Assembly (NCBI GenBank): GCA_029204225.1
Contig: MU831960.1
Coordinates: forward strand, 1 to 64,000
DNA: 64,000 nt
Source of the DNA: Diphasiastrum complanatum
Lineage: Eukaryota; Streptophyta; Lycopodiopsida; Lycopodiales; Lycopodiaceae
Direction: 5' to 3'
Below are positions 9,701 through 20,957 of this stretch, piece after piece. The notes under the pieces are model-generated. The model saw only the letters and a program-made list of their open reading frames with translations, did no database searches and was not told the origin of the DNA. How positions within the stretch are numbered: the first letter of the stretch is position 1; each line of letters opens with the position of its first letter. The translations under genes and the position numbers were made by a program.

Positions 9701-11965
9701 AAATCCAAATGGTGTACTTGTGAGTCTACCAAGCCAAGTCCAATGTCGGTAGTGACCTTTTTATCATGCATCTCCAACCTCAATTGTTCAATAGGATCGC
9801 TAGGTCAGCTTTCAATATCACACAAATTGCTCTTGGTTAGAAGTCATCAAACTTTCACTTGTCAAGGATGGACATTCTTTTCATCAAATTTCTTGGATCC
9901 ATTTCAAATGCAATCACCAAATCAGGAAGAGTCTGTTCAGAAATTGATTACTTGCCCTCAAACAATGATTAACCGCTTTATAACATGCACCAATCACTTT
10001 GAGTATTGTTGGAATTGAATGGCAACATTAAAAATAGCTGTTCAGCATCATTTTTTACAATCATGAACTTTTTGGAAAATGACCTTTATAACACGTTCAC
10101 ATCGCACTACCTCCACAAGTTGGATGCATGATACTATCCATTTAAATTGCAAAACAGGCTTTAGTATGCGGCAAAAATTACACAAAAAGGGCTGATCCTA
10201 ATTTCCTTAAAATCAAGATGTTGCCCCTCGTTCTTCACTATAACAATTCAAATTGAAGATGCACGACCTCCAAAGAAACAAATCACCTTCAAAGTTGAAA
10301 GTTCTCTCCCTCGTATCTCTTCAACATAGCAGCATCGGGCTGCCTTCCTTCTCTTCATGCTATAAAGGCTTCCACAGAGAATGCTACACCACTGTAACAT
10401 GGCTCAAGTGCAAGAAGGCCATCGTACCACAGCAACTACACTCTCCCTTTCAAGCGAACAGGGCTACAATCACTCATTGCTTCAATCAAGAGTTGCAAAC
10501 CAAGCTACCATCGTTCTTCAAGTTAGGCACATTCTTTGAAAAAAAAATGCAATGTTTAACGAACTTCCAAAATACTTATTCATGCTCTTTCTGTGACCAA
10601 CTACCGATGCCAAGACATGGCTTCTCCCTACCAAAAGAACGATAATAGTACAGCTGCATTTCAGATCTCTGCTTTCACATCTGCTCCACAGCTGTTGGAT
10701 AAACCATGCTAGAATCTAAACTTCATGACTGCTTCAGGATAGTTCCGAATATCGGGACTCTTGTCAGCCTTTGCAAATGGACAATTCAAGATTGAATGTC
10801 ATATTCTTACGTGGGCTACCTTTACTAGGATCAAACTGAGACCACAAAAACTCCTTTAAAAACTTCTTCTAGATTCATCCATGCTACATACTGCAAAAAG
10901 AGAGCTGAAATCAAAGGCTCCTTGATGGAAAATGTGGCTATCTAGGATGCCAAATGCCTCCACAATTCACATGCATTTCAATAACTAGCTTGTCGTAAAC
11001 CCTGACTAATTGCTAATGTGCTACACTGCTAATGGAACCACAAACAACAATGCTGCAAGTCCACTATGCAATTTCCTTTGTTTTTAACAGCCACCTCAAA
11101 TTGAAGAACGTCCATAAGTGCCAAAGGATTAAAACTTTTCGCCCAAACATTCATGTGGACAGCCAAAATAAGAGAATGACACTAACACTAAACCTTCTAC
11201 CGGTAATTTCATATGAACACCCGATGAATGCCACATAGTACTTGGTATTCAGTCAATGACTGCCACATTAAAGCTTTAGGCAAAAGGTTTGACTCTCTAA
11301 TAGCATCTATAAACGAAAGGTAAAATTGACAAAAAAATCTCACAAATGGCATTATGTACACTTTGGGCGCAAAGGCCTTGCCCTGGGAGAAAGCCCTCAA
11401 GCCTGGGCCTTTCCCCCTCCTAGGAGCATTTGCAATTTCTCACATGGCTGAAATAATTATTATAACCAAACCCCTACTATGCGCCATCATACTCCAGGTT
11501 TTAACACTTGGCCATTCATTGATTCTCATAGCAAATATCACGAAGCAAGCAACTATAAATTGCTTGATGCAAAACTTGAGACAAAGCAGACGGATAGGAA
11601 AGAGAGGGATGACCAGGATTCGCCTCCTCCCGGATGCTTTCTATCTCTGCCAAGAAGCGGCCTCTTGCTGCCGGTACGTGCACGCACGCCCTGCTTCCGA
11701 AACTGCCAAAGATTGATGAAATCTTCTTCTTCTTGTTTTCCATGTGAACAACCCTAGGGATAATCCTCGCCTTCCCTCTGCCACTTTCCATACAATTGCC
11801 AAGTCTATCATCATCTATTCTTCCTTCAGAAGCTTCACAACGCACCCCAGCCAAGCAGCCCCCCCACGCAGGTCTCGTCGCCCTCAACAAGCCTGGATCA
11901 AAGCGCAGTTGCAAGGACGAGGGGAGCTTGCCAATCCATGGCCGCAGCTGCCACAATATCGTCCC
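9700..11965. other. No gene recognised
   Basis: Moderately AT-rich DNA with only short ORFs. The longest (minus strand 11516-11971, 151 codons; plus strand 10253-10645, 130 codons) show no domain, no repeat structure and no family I recognise. I do not call them genes. Confidence 0.55.
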
Positions 11966-11970
11966 CTGCA

Positions 11971-12005
11971 TTCTCTCTCACTCTCTCTCTCTCTCTCTCT
12001 CTCTC
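11971..12005. repeat. (CT)n microsatellite
   Basis: Near-perfect CT dinucleotide run. ORFs reading through it as serine-leucine repeats are artefacts. Confidence 0.9.
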
Positions 12006-12043
12006 AACTGGACGTTAGGTTCTCTTTACAATTTTGTCCTATA

Positions 12044-12250
12044 CCCGGTTTTCAATTCTCTGCTAAGGCAGATAGCCACGTGGCATGCTCAAGAGTGTAA
12101 GATTACGGCCACGTGGCATATTCTGGAGTGTAATATAATCGAAGGCTATGATGTCATAGGTTCTAACTCGTAAATAGCAAGTTTTGCTGCACATTTTTTG
12201 CACGTGCAGCAGAGGAAGCGCACACGAGCTTTTTGTAGTCTGCATGCGAA
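12044..12250. repeat. Duplicated segment, copy 1, with two G-boxes
   Basis: About 200 bp that recur at 12703-12896 in the same orientation with few differences. It starts CCCGGTTTTCAATTCTCTGC and ends GCATGCGAA. It contains GCCACGTGGC at 12075-12084 and 12108-12117, 33 bp apart. Confidence 0.85.
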
Positions 12251-12571
12251 TATTTTAGGACTTCAAAGACACATATACTAATGCCTTGAAAAATATCCCT
12301 ACACTTAGATTGAGTGTTACATACTACTAATTCAAAAAACTGCCAAGTGCCAATCATCACAAGAAACTACACTCGTGATCCACCCCATCAAGGGCCCAAT
12401 CCAGATCCAGTCGAGGCTTGAGACTTGGAATCAAGTGAAATCCGCCCTCCAACACTAACGACGTCCCATACCACCATCAATTACCTCCAACTAGCTCCAT
12501 CTCGGTTATGTTCATGCACACTGCACCATCCTCAATAGAAATAAGAGCAAAATCAGCAGCGTTGAAAAACT

Positions 12572-12700
12572 TCAGATTTTGCCACTATTGTCGGGGTCTT
12601 CGTAGCCTTCAGGTTGCTTCATGAAAATTTCCTGTGGAGAAAGGCTGTTTTCGAAAAACCCGAAGTTGCCCTTAGACTGAAGGTATGCAACTCCTGAAGG
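12572..12700 (-). pseudogene. Short copia RT relic
   Basis: Minus strand reads LQSKGNFGFFENSLSPQEIF followed by MKQPEGYEDPDN. This matches the copia RT segment around L.G.L.EEIYM.QPEGF. Only about 40 codons survive, between the two copies of the 200-bp duplication. Confidence 0.65.
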
Positions 12701-12702
12701 TG

Positions 12703-12896
12703 CCCGGTTTTCAATTCTCTGCTCAGGCAAATAGCCACGTGGCATGCTCTGGAGTGTAGGATTACGGCCACGTGGCATATTCTGGAGTGTAATATAATCG
12801 AAGGCTATGATTTCATAGGTTCTAACTCGTAAATAGCAAGTTTTGCATGCGCAGCAGAGGAAGTGCACACGAGTTTTTTGTAGTTTGCATGCGAAT
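12703..12896. repeat. Duplicated segment, copy 2, with two G-boxes
   Basis: Second copy of 12044-12250, lacking about 15 bp (TGCACATTTTTTGC) near its end. GCCACGTGGC occurs at 12734-12743 and 12767-12776. Confidence 0.85.
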
Positions 12897-12944
12897 TTTT
12901 GATCGTTGCCGTGTTTTTTTCTTGCTTTTGCTTTTTCTTCCGCT

Positions 12945-13030
12945 GTTGCTACGTAGCATATAAAGGCTTACAACAGGAGACTATCGATCAGTTTTCAGAG
13001 TACCGTTGTTGCTACATAGCATATCAATTT
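12945..13030 (+). promoter_or_regulatory. Possible core promoter (TATA-like) after the G-box cluster
   Basis: GCATATAAAGGC at about 12957 is a TATA-like word 180 bp downstream of the last G-box. The block GTTGCTACGTAGCATAT is repeated at about 13008 as GTTGCTACATAGCATAT. No clear transcript start or downstream gene was found, so promoter function is inference; it could be an old LTR. Confidence 0.3.
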
Positions 13031-13069
13031 GAGTAGCGTGCTTCTATTTGCACAATAGCGATCATTCTG

Positions 13070-13360
13070 CACATACATTTTTAACTTTCTTGAAAAACGT
13101 TCTAGATGATGGTCAATTTCGTGATGTGACCTGCTCAAACACGCGCCCGCGCCTGACGGTGTTTCTCATCATCTTTTCAATTGCATCTGGTCAGTGATCA
13201 ACAACTTGCACATACGTTCTGGATTTCGATCAGTTTTTTGGTTGGAGTTGTTCAAACACACGCCATCTAGTTAGCAACGATCAACAACCTACACATATTT
13301 TCTAGATTTCAACCAATTTACTGGTCAGAGCTGTTCAAACACGCGCCATCTGGTTAAACA
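13070..13360. repeat. Tandem repeat, about three diverged units of about 85-110 bp
   Basis: Units share GATCA.CAACxTxCACATA, TCTxGATTTC and TTCAAACACxCGCCATCT. The last two units (about 13190-13270 and 13274-13356) align well; the first (about 13065-13150) is more diverged. Confidence 0.6.
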
Positions 13361-16300
13361 GGCTGTCAGAGAACGAATCAATTTATTTTCACAACAAGGA
13401 TCAGTTTGCAGGCACGTTTTCTCTACTAACAGATTTGTTGGCATATCTTATGTCTCTGTGTGTTGTGAAAACAGAAATAGTATCTTCTGTTGTGTTTCTT
13501 GTTTTCTATTTCTTGTGCAAATTGTAATTTGTCAGAGTTTGCATGCGACTTTCTAAATCAGAAATCTGAATTGAATGTTGTCTTTCTGTTTGTTTAGTAC
13601 CAATTGAAATCTAGCTTTCTGAAACGTGCATTGATTTGCATGCAATGTTAGTGTGGAAACTGAAAATCAAAGCTTTGAAATAGAGTCAGTTTTTGCATGC
13701 ACTATTAGTTTGTGGACTGAAAGTTGTTTCGAATTTGATGATAGTTTCTGAATTGAAAATCTGAAATGCAGCTGCTTTTACATGGACTGTTACTGTTAGA
13801 ACTAAAATTTACTTGTTGGAAATCTTTTTGGTCTATGATCAGTTTAGAGTTATGTTGTAATTAGACGAACAATTTCTTGCCAAACTGTCATGCTAGTTTC
13901 TGAATTTCTGAAATGCATGTGTTTTTCTACTCAATCGTACAATTTTCTGCAAAACTCATCTTTGTGTTATCAAGAATCAATTCCAAGCCCTGTTTTCGAA
14001 GTTTTCGTGCTACAGCAGCGATTGCAACTCAAAAAGTCAAAACTTGTCAAATTCTTCAGGTACTTTCTAGTCATGTTTTTCAAAACAATACGAAATTACA
14101 ATTGTTCTGAAGTTTTTATACGCATGCAAAGGAGAAAAAATTATGAGATTCCATGCAAAGATTAGGAGAGTATTTCAGTAGAATTTGTTTGAAGAGGTTA
14201 ATACGTGTTTTTGAAATCGTTTATTTTCTAGTATTACGATTCATTTCCAGATAACAGATTTGAAGTCGTTCTATACGTCGTAACAATAATAATTTATATT
14301 TGAAATGATTTTCTATTAAATGTAAGCACGATTTGTCACTTCAATTAACAAAGATCAAGAATCAACAATTCGAACTAGAAACTAAATGATAACTTGTATA
14401 GCTCCATGCCTCCCCCCTTCGAATTCTTTGTAAGACTCTCAAATTACGGATCTTTTGTTAGCAAAATCTACAACCATCTTCATCTACTCAATGATTGTTC
14501 ATATAATAGACTACGATGTACAAGTAGCTTCCGCCTTTTGATTTCATAGAGTGGTATAGGAGATTTATTTGCATAGAAAAGAATTGCTAGCTGGGTGAGG
14601 TTCGAACATATGTGAAACTCTACAATATTCGGATTAATTAACTTCTTGGATAGGATTAGCAAAAAATTTCATAGTTTTTTTTTGAATTTGTAATGAGATT
14701 GATGCATTCATTAGGTAATTTTCTTCAGGCTTCTAGATTTCAAAACGGCAGTCATTAGAAAAATAGATTAACAATTTTAATTTATAGTTTTTCTTTTTTC
14801 GACATAATTTACAAAATAGAATTAAAGATTAAAACTCTAGAATTCGAACTCGGAACTAAATGGTAACTTGCATAGTTTCTTCGAACTTGTGACGATAGTT
14901 TCCTTCAAGTTTTTTTCAGGCCTTCTAAAATAAGACAATTGTAGTAATCGAACTACTGCATGTTTTGATCAACTGCTTATTTTACGATAGAAGATTTTTA
15001 CTTCCATAAATCGATATCAGATATAGAGTCTATTGTTTTATCTAGCACAGTAGATCAAAGAGATTCAGATAATCATAGTCCTCGAAATTTTCCATATATT
15101 TTCCCTCGATTGAACAGCTCATCCTACCAGTCATGTCATGTGCTAATAGGAATCTATCTCCTATAGTAATCCAGTCCACATGGTAATGATTTTAACAAGG
15201 TCTTTCTTGATATCACATCTCTCAGTGTATTTGTAGCAAAAACTGATGAACAAATTTTGTTTTTCACATTTAGTATAGGTACCAAAGAGTTAATTGCATG
15301 TTAGAAGCAATTGGAAAATGAAACGAACAAACAGAAGACAATCTATGATCAACAATATTTCTCTTGATCAGTACTAATAATAATGTTCGCTAATTTGTAA
15401 CAGAAGCCAACCTTTTGACACACGTGTTTGACAATTATGTGCTTACATCTAAAAATCAAGATTAGCCTTATCAATCTGAAATAACAATTGAATCAAATAT
15501 AGAGTAAAAACTTTTGTTTGAAAAAACACAATGTGCGAGCTTTGTAGAATATCTGAAATATTCCATGGCATTTTGCAATTTGGAATCTCGAATTTCATTT
15601 TCCACATTGCATTGGCGTGGGATAAAGGCGAATCTCCTAGTTTATAAAATTGAGAGGAAAATCACCTAGTATTATTGAGATAATCTGTATGAATGTAACG
15701 AAAGGAACCAACTTATTACAATAGCAAAACGAATTAAATAATTAACAAAAGTAAGTCGTGTTTGAATATGAATAAATTTCAGAAATATAAAATACAGAAT
15801 ATCATTTGAAAAAACAATGTGCGAGCTTTGTAAACTATTTAAAATATGTCATGGCAATTTGCAATTGGCTATTTCGAATTTCATTTTTCATATGGCATTG
15901 GCGTTTGGGAGAAAGGCGAATCTCCTAGTTTATAAATTTGAGAGAAAAAATGCCACACCTCTTTTTGTCATCTTACACTTGATCAAATAGATGGCTTCTA
16001 ACAATTGACTTTTTCTAACAAATACTAACATTGTGGGCATATCTGAAATATTTTACAAAGCTCTCTCAATGTTTTTCCAAATCAAAAAATTAAATAATAT
16101 GTCTTGCAAAGTCCAATAAAACAAATAAAAAATAAAATCAAGAACAATAATTACTAAAAATCAAATCACAGACTACAATAATGATGTTCTGTAGCATTGT
16201 TCATTCACACAATAATAGAATCCAAGTCGTCTTATAGTTCATGCCATTAGTAATTCATTTTCGAATTCATTTCTCATAAATTTAGAGAAGAACTTGTTTG

Positions 16301-17338
16301 TTCAACAAAAAAACGACAATAATTTCAACGTAACTATGTCTGCTTGAAAAACAATTGTAATTTATTTTACAAATATCATTTCATTTATAAATATTTGTTA
16401 GAGAATATAATATTTAGTCCCTTTCACAAAAGTATATAATATTCAGCCTCTTTCGCATAGGTTTTTTTTATTATTGTTCTTAAATTTGACTAATGAATCA
16501 TTTTGTATTATGCAATAAATAAAACTATATTGATAATAATATATATCGAAAATTCAAGATTAGGCTTACCAAATCTGAACTGAAAATTGAATTATAACCA
16601 AGCGCTACAACTCGAAATCCAATTATTGTTGGAGATAGAGATACAGATAGAGTTCATGTTAGGTCTCGTGATGAAATTTGTGTGCTTACAGCTAGAGTTG
16701 GACCTCGAGAAAATTTGATTTTGATTTGTTGAGTTTTTCCTTATATATGTTTTTGTTTAGTGCGTACATGAAGCAGTCTTTCACTCTCATGTGTTTACAA
16801 CATGAAAAAAACCATAGACATGTGTGTGTAATGGTTTCTTCTGTATACAAACTTGTAAATAATGTTACGTAATATTTCTTAAATTTCGACATTTTTTCTG
16901 TATCAAAATGAATGTCATTTTCTATATAACTATTATCAGAATTATGTGTTATGCATTTAGAATTCTCATCTATTATGAAATATTGGAAATTATCTTTTGT
17001 TTTTTATTCAGATATTGTTTTTCTTAAGAAATTGAATAAATGATATATTCCCAATGTTATGTATTTTTACTTGTTATTTTAATACAAGTGGATTGTTTTT
17101 TTATAACACGTAGAATTTCAATTCAAAAAAATGTCATACAAAAGTCTTTTTATTTGTAAATATTTTCTAGTTTACTTATTTTTGACAATGACTAACATCG
17201 TTGATGATTGTTTCATCTCTCGTTATTTATTTCGATAGTCGAAATCATATCAAGAGAATTTAGTGCTTTGGTATAAGGCGAATAATATCAATCCCTAGTC
17301 AATATCCAATAGAACTAATTTCAAAAAAAAAAAAAAAA
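13361..17338. other. AT-rich region without a recognised gene
   Basis: Very AT-rich, with many short ORFs and none convincing. Internal direct duplications: about 15515-15660 with 15800-15950 (shared CAATGTGCGAGCTTTGTA and AGGCGAATCTCCTAGTTTAT), and a weaker pair near 14360-14410 and 14835-14885 (AATTCGAACT..GAAACTAAAT). It directly precedes the Helitron coding relic and may be Helitron 5' sequence; that is inference. Confidence 0.5.
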
Positions 17339-17611
17339 CTTTATTTGCTTAGAATTGAAAATATACGATCAATTGTTTCATAAAAAATGAAATTACAGAC
17401 GAAACGAACGTTAACTGAAAGACGTAGAGTCGCGAACAAAAACATTTTAAAATAAAAAAACAGAAATCAATCAATGCCATATGTCGATGGATGGTTTAAA
17501 ACAAAAGAATATCAAGATTTGTGGAAAATCATACGTACGGAAATTATCGGACAAATGAAATGTTGTTCTACATGTGGAAGTACGAATTTCTTCAAAAAAG
17601 AACATAATAAG
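17339..17611 (+). pseudogene. Helitron Rep/helicase pseudogene, 5' part
   Basis: Encodes a basic stretch (RTLTERRRVANKN), then MPYVDGWFKTKEYQDLWKII and CCSTCGSTNFFKKEHN before copia element A begins. The Cys-rich motif CCSTCG resembles the zinc-finger region at the start of Helitron proteins. Joined across element A (one copy of the target duplication removed), the frame continues without a break into KLRYSNQNVPPYAIAN at 28381. At least one stop lies before MPYVDG, so it was already damaged or the start lies there. Identification rests on the downstream part. Confidence 0.65.
17607..17611 (+). other. Target site duplication of copia element A, left (ATAAG)
   Basis: ATAAG precedes the 5' LTR and recurs at 28376-28380 after the 3' LTR. 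Five base pairs is the usual copia duplication size. Confidence 0.92.
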
Positions 17612-18089
17612 TGTGAGAGATTTCAACTAGTTTAGTCTAGTTTATTCATATTTTGGTTAATTGTCAATAAGAGGCCAAAACTCATTTTAGACTTAGAGAC
17701 AAACTTTTTGAAGTTATATTAGTTTAAAATACATTCAATAAACACTTTTGGAAAGTGTGGGAAAGTTGGTAGTCGAGTTTGAGAGATTCAAATTTGAACT
17801 TTGGGTACATTGAATCTAGACCCAAAAATAGTAGGGTTTACATTTTGGAGGGAAAGTCAAGTGGCCAAATAGGGTTTGGAAACTCTATAAAAGGATGTAA
17901 CTCGTGGAGAGACACATCTTCTCTCTTCTATACATTGGTTCATGTTTGATCAATATCTCTTAGAGTTTGCATCTCATTTTGTATGTAGATGCTGATTTTT
18001 CTACATTGGCAGGATTGTTGGTTTGCTCCTTATTGTAACCAAAGATTTGGGACTTGGATTGGATCTTGAATGATCTGAAATCCTTCACA
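17612..18089 (+). repeat. 5' LTR of copia element A
   Basis: Starts TGTGAGAGATTTC and ends GAAATCCTTCACA, with short inverted ends TGTGA/TCACA. TATA box CTATAAAAGG at about 17884. It is 478 bp versus 650 bp for the 3' LTR, because about 170 bp are missing between TATACAT and TGGTTCATG near 17930. Apart from that and a 2-bp gap, I count two substitutions against the 3' LTR. Confidence 0.95.
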
Positions 18090-18102
18090 TGGTATCAGAG
18101 CT
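18090..18102 (+). other. Primer binding site of copia element A
   Basis: TGGTATCAGAGCT directly abuts the LTR and matches the initiator tRNA-Met primer site. Confidence 0.9.
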
Positions 18103-18687
18103 CTTGTGTTTCAGGTTATGAAAGGATCAGCCATCTTTAGCAAGGATTTGGAGGAGTTACCAATGCTAGAGCATGCTAGATTGATCTCTACTAAAAAATT
18201 AGCATTTTTGCATGTGTAGAATTGATCTTTTGTAGGTCAAAACTCAATATAGGGTTAGATACTTGATCAATTCCAATTTCACACTTGGTTTACTGGAATC
18301 AGATGATTTTGGTGCATTAGGAAGGTCTCATTGGAGTCTACAAGAAGGCACATCAAGTTTCTAGAAATTGCATGTAGAATTTGAGATATTCAATTTTTTG
18401 TGACTTTGTCAAAACCCTAATTTTGATTGGATCTCTAGTTTGTGATTACTGAACTTCATTTGAGTGTGTTTCATTCTTAGGAAGTGGCAAGAATCATTAG
18501 ATTGAGGATAGATCATAGGTTGATCAAGATTTCACTATTCTATGTGGTGATTTTCTAGTTAGAAGTGCTAGAAGAGATTTGAGAGGTTCCATATCTTTGT
18601 GATTTCTTCTTGAGTTCATTTTTTGACATTCAAGAGAGTGCTTTGTGCATTGGAACAGGTTGAAAGAGAAGATCAGGTCACTTCAAC

Positions 18688-19718
18688 ATGGCTACAAGTG
18701 GTGGATTTATGTTGGAGAGCAATGATAGGCTTACCTCAATCAACTATTCTACTTGGAAGGTGAGGATGGAGTCCTTATTGGAGATGAATGAGTTGATGGA
18801 GATTGTTGCAGGTGTGGAAGAGAGATCTCAAGCACCTCAAGATCAAGTGAGGTATGACAAGAGAGCAAAGAAGGCTCTACACATGATTAAGATGAATGTT
18901 ACCAATGAACTTCTCAAGGAATTTGGTAAGTGCACATCATCTTTGGAGGCTTGGGAATCTTTGAAGAAGCTTTATGAATCCAAGTCTACATCAAGAGTGC
19001 TTACTCTTAAGAGGCAAATCTTTCAAAGTTTGCAAAAGAAGGAAGAGAGTACTCATGCTTTTGTTTTGAGGGTTAAAGCATTCAATGATGAGTTAGCATG
19101 TATTGATGAAAGCATTAAGGAGGTAGAACTTGTTCAAGTTATACTTAATGGCTTGTTGGATGATCATGCTAATCTTGTTCAAAGTTTTGCTATTCAAAAG
19201 ACTTTGCCAAGTATTGTGGATTTGCAAGAGATCTTGGTGAATGAGGAGTATAGGCTTCAATCAAGAGGAGGTTGATCTACATCGACATCTCATTATGAAG
19301 AGGATGCTATGTTCATCAAAGGCAAGTTCAAGGGCAAAGGCAAAGGCAAGTGATCTAAAGGGCAAGATCAAGGTGAGACTTCTTCTTTTGGCAAAAAGAA
19401 AGATAAGTCTAAGTTGAAATGCTTTTATTGTGGAATCAAAGGGCATTTTGCAAATGAATGTTTGAAGAAGCAAAGAGTAGCAAGCAAATCAACTTTACTA
19501 CTAATGATGAGGGTCTAGGTGGTGGTGATTCTCTTTTGATGTGTTCATCAAATCCAATATCAAGTGAAGGTGACAAAGATTCATGGTGGACTGATAGTGG
19601 AGCTAGCTCACACATGACTAGTCACAAGGAGTTCTTTTACTTCTTTGGTCACTTATGATGGAGCCAAGAAAGCAATTCACATGGCCAATGGTGGTGAGTG
19701 TGTGATTGAAGGTATTGG
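18688..19718 (+). pseudogene. Copia element A: gag and start of protease/pre-integrase, interrupted
   Basis: Begins MATSGGFMLESNDRLTSINY at 18688. The UBN2-type gag core (STWKVRMESLLEMNELMEIV, SSLEAWESLKKLYESKSTSR) runs to about 19275, where a TGA breaks the frame; a second TGA follows near 19351. A CCHC zinc knuckle, CFYCGIKGHFANEC, lies at about 19420-19461, and the protease site DSGASSHM at about 19594. The frame shifts near 19640. Coding stops at VIEGIG because element B is inserted at 19719; it resumes at 25200. Homologous to B's gag at a few percent divergence. Confidence 0.92.
19714..19718 (+). other. Target site duplication of nested element B, left (ATTGG)
   Basis: ATTGG before B's 5' LTR recurs at 25195-25199 after its 3' LTR. 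It lies in the codons for GIG of element A's pre-integrase region. Confidence 0.92.
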
Positions 19719-20354
19719 TGTGAGAGATTTCAACTAGTTTAGTCTAGTTTAGTTACATTTTGGTAAATTGTCAATAAGAGGCCAAAACTCATTTTAGACT
19801 TAGAGATAAACTTTTTGAAGTTATATTAGTTTAAAATACATTCAGTAAACACTTTTGGAAAGTGTGGGAAAGTTGGTAGTCAAGTTTGAGAGAGATTCAA
19901 ATTTGAACTTTGGGTACATTGAATCTAGACCCAAAAATAGTAGGGTTTACATTTTGGAGGGAAAGCCAAGTGGCCAAATAGGGTTTGGAAACTCTATAAA
20001 AGGATGTAACTCGTGGAGAGACACATCTTCTCTCTTCTATACATGGTTCTCTTTGGGTTCTACTACTCATTGGTGCACTATCTTGGTGTTATCTTGCAAT
20101 TCTATGTGTAGAATGATCATTTATTGCTATTTTCGGTTCCACACGTGTGAAATATAGTAGGGTACTGTAATTGTATGGACAGCAAACATATTTTATGTTT
20201 TGGTTCATGTTTGATCAATATCTCTTAGAGTTTGCATCTCATTTTGTATGTAGATGCTGATTTTTCTACATTGGCAGGATTGTTGGTTTGCTCCTTATTG
20301 TAACCAAAGATTTGGGACTTGGATTGGATTTTGAATGATCTGAAATCCTTAATA
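19719..20354 (+). repeat. 5' LTR of copia element B
   Basis: Same family as A's LTR, 636 bp. The terminal bases are CCTTAATA where other copies have CCTTCACA. It lacks 18 bp (CTCTCATTTCATCATTAT, near 20040) present in B's 3' LTR. By eye I count 13 substitutions between the two B LTRs. Confidence 0.95.
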
Positions 20355-20367
20355 TGGTATCAGAGCT
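20355..20367 (+). other. Primer binding site of copia element B
   Basis: TGGTATCAGAGCT directly after the LTR, initiator tRNA-Met type. Confidence 0.9.
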
Positions 20368-20957
20368 ATTGTGTTTCAGGTTATGAAAGGATCAGCCATC
20401 TTTAGCAAGGATTTTGGAGGAGTTACCAATGCTAGAGCATGCTAGATTGATCTCTACTCAAAATTTAGCATTTTTGCATGTGTAGAATTGATCTTTTGTA
20501 GGTCAAAACTCAATATAGGGTTATATACTTGATCAATTTCAATTTCACACCTGGATTACTGGAATTAGATGATTTTTGGTGCACTAGGAAGGTCTCATTG
20601 GAGTCTACAAGAAGATATACCAAGTTTCTAGAAATTGCATGTAGAATTTGAGATATTCAATTTTTTGTGATTTTGTCAAAACCCTCATTTTGATTGGATC
20701 TCTAGTTTGTGAGGTTACTGAACTTCATTTGAGTGTGTTTCAATCTTAGGAAGTGGCAAGAATCATTAGATTGAGGATAGATCATAGGTTGATCAAGATT
20801 TCACTATTCTATGTGTTGATTTTCTAGTTAGAAGTGCTAGAAGAGATTTGAGAGGTTCCATATCTTTGTGATTTCTTCTTGAGTTCATTTGTTGACATTC
20901 AAGAGAGTGCTTTGTGCATTGGAACAGGTTGAAAGAAGAAGATCAGGTCACTTCAAC

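Noticed and set aside
11516-11971. 151-codon minus-strand ORF as a host gene
   Set aside because: No domain, no splice context, no recognisable family; overlapping plus-strand ORFs are equally long.
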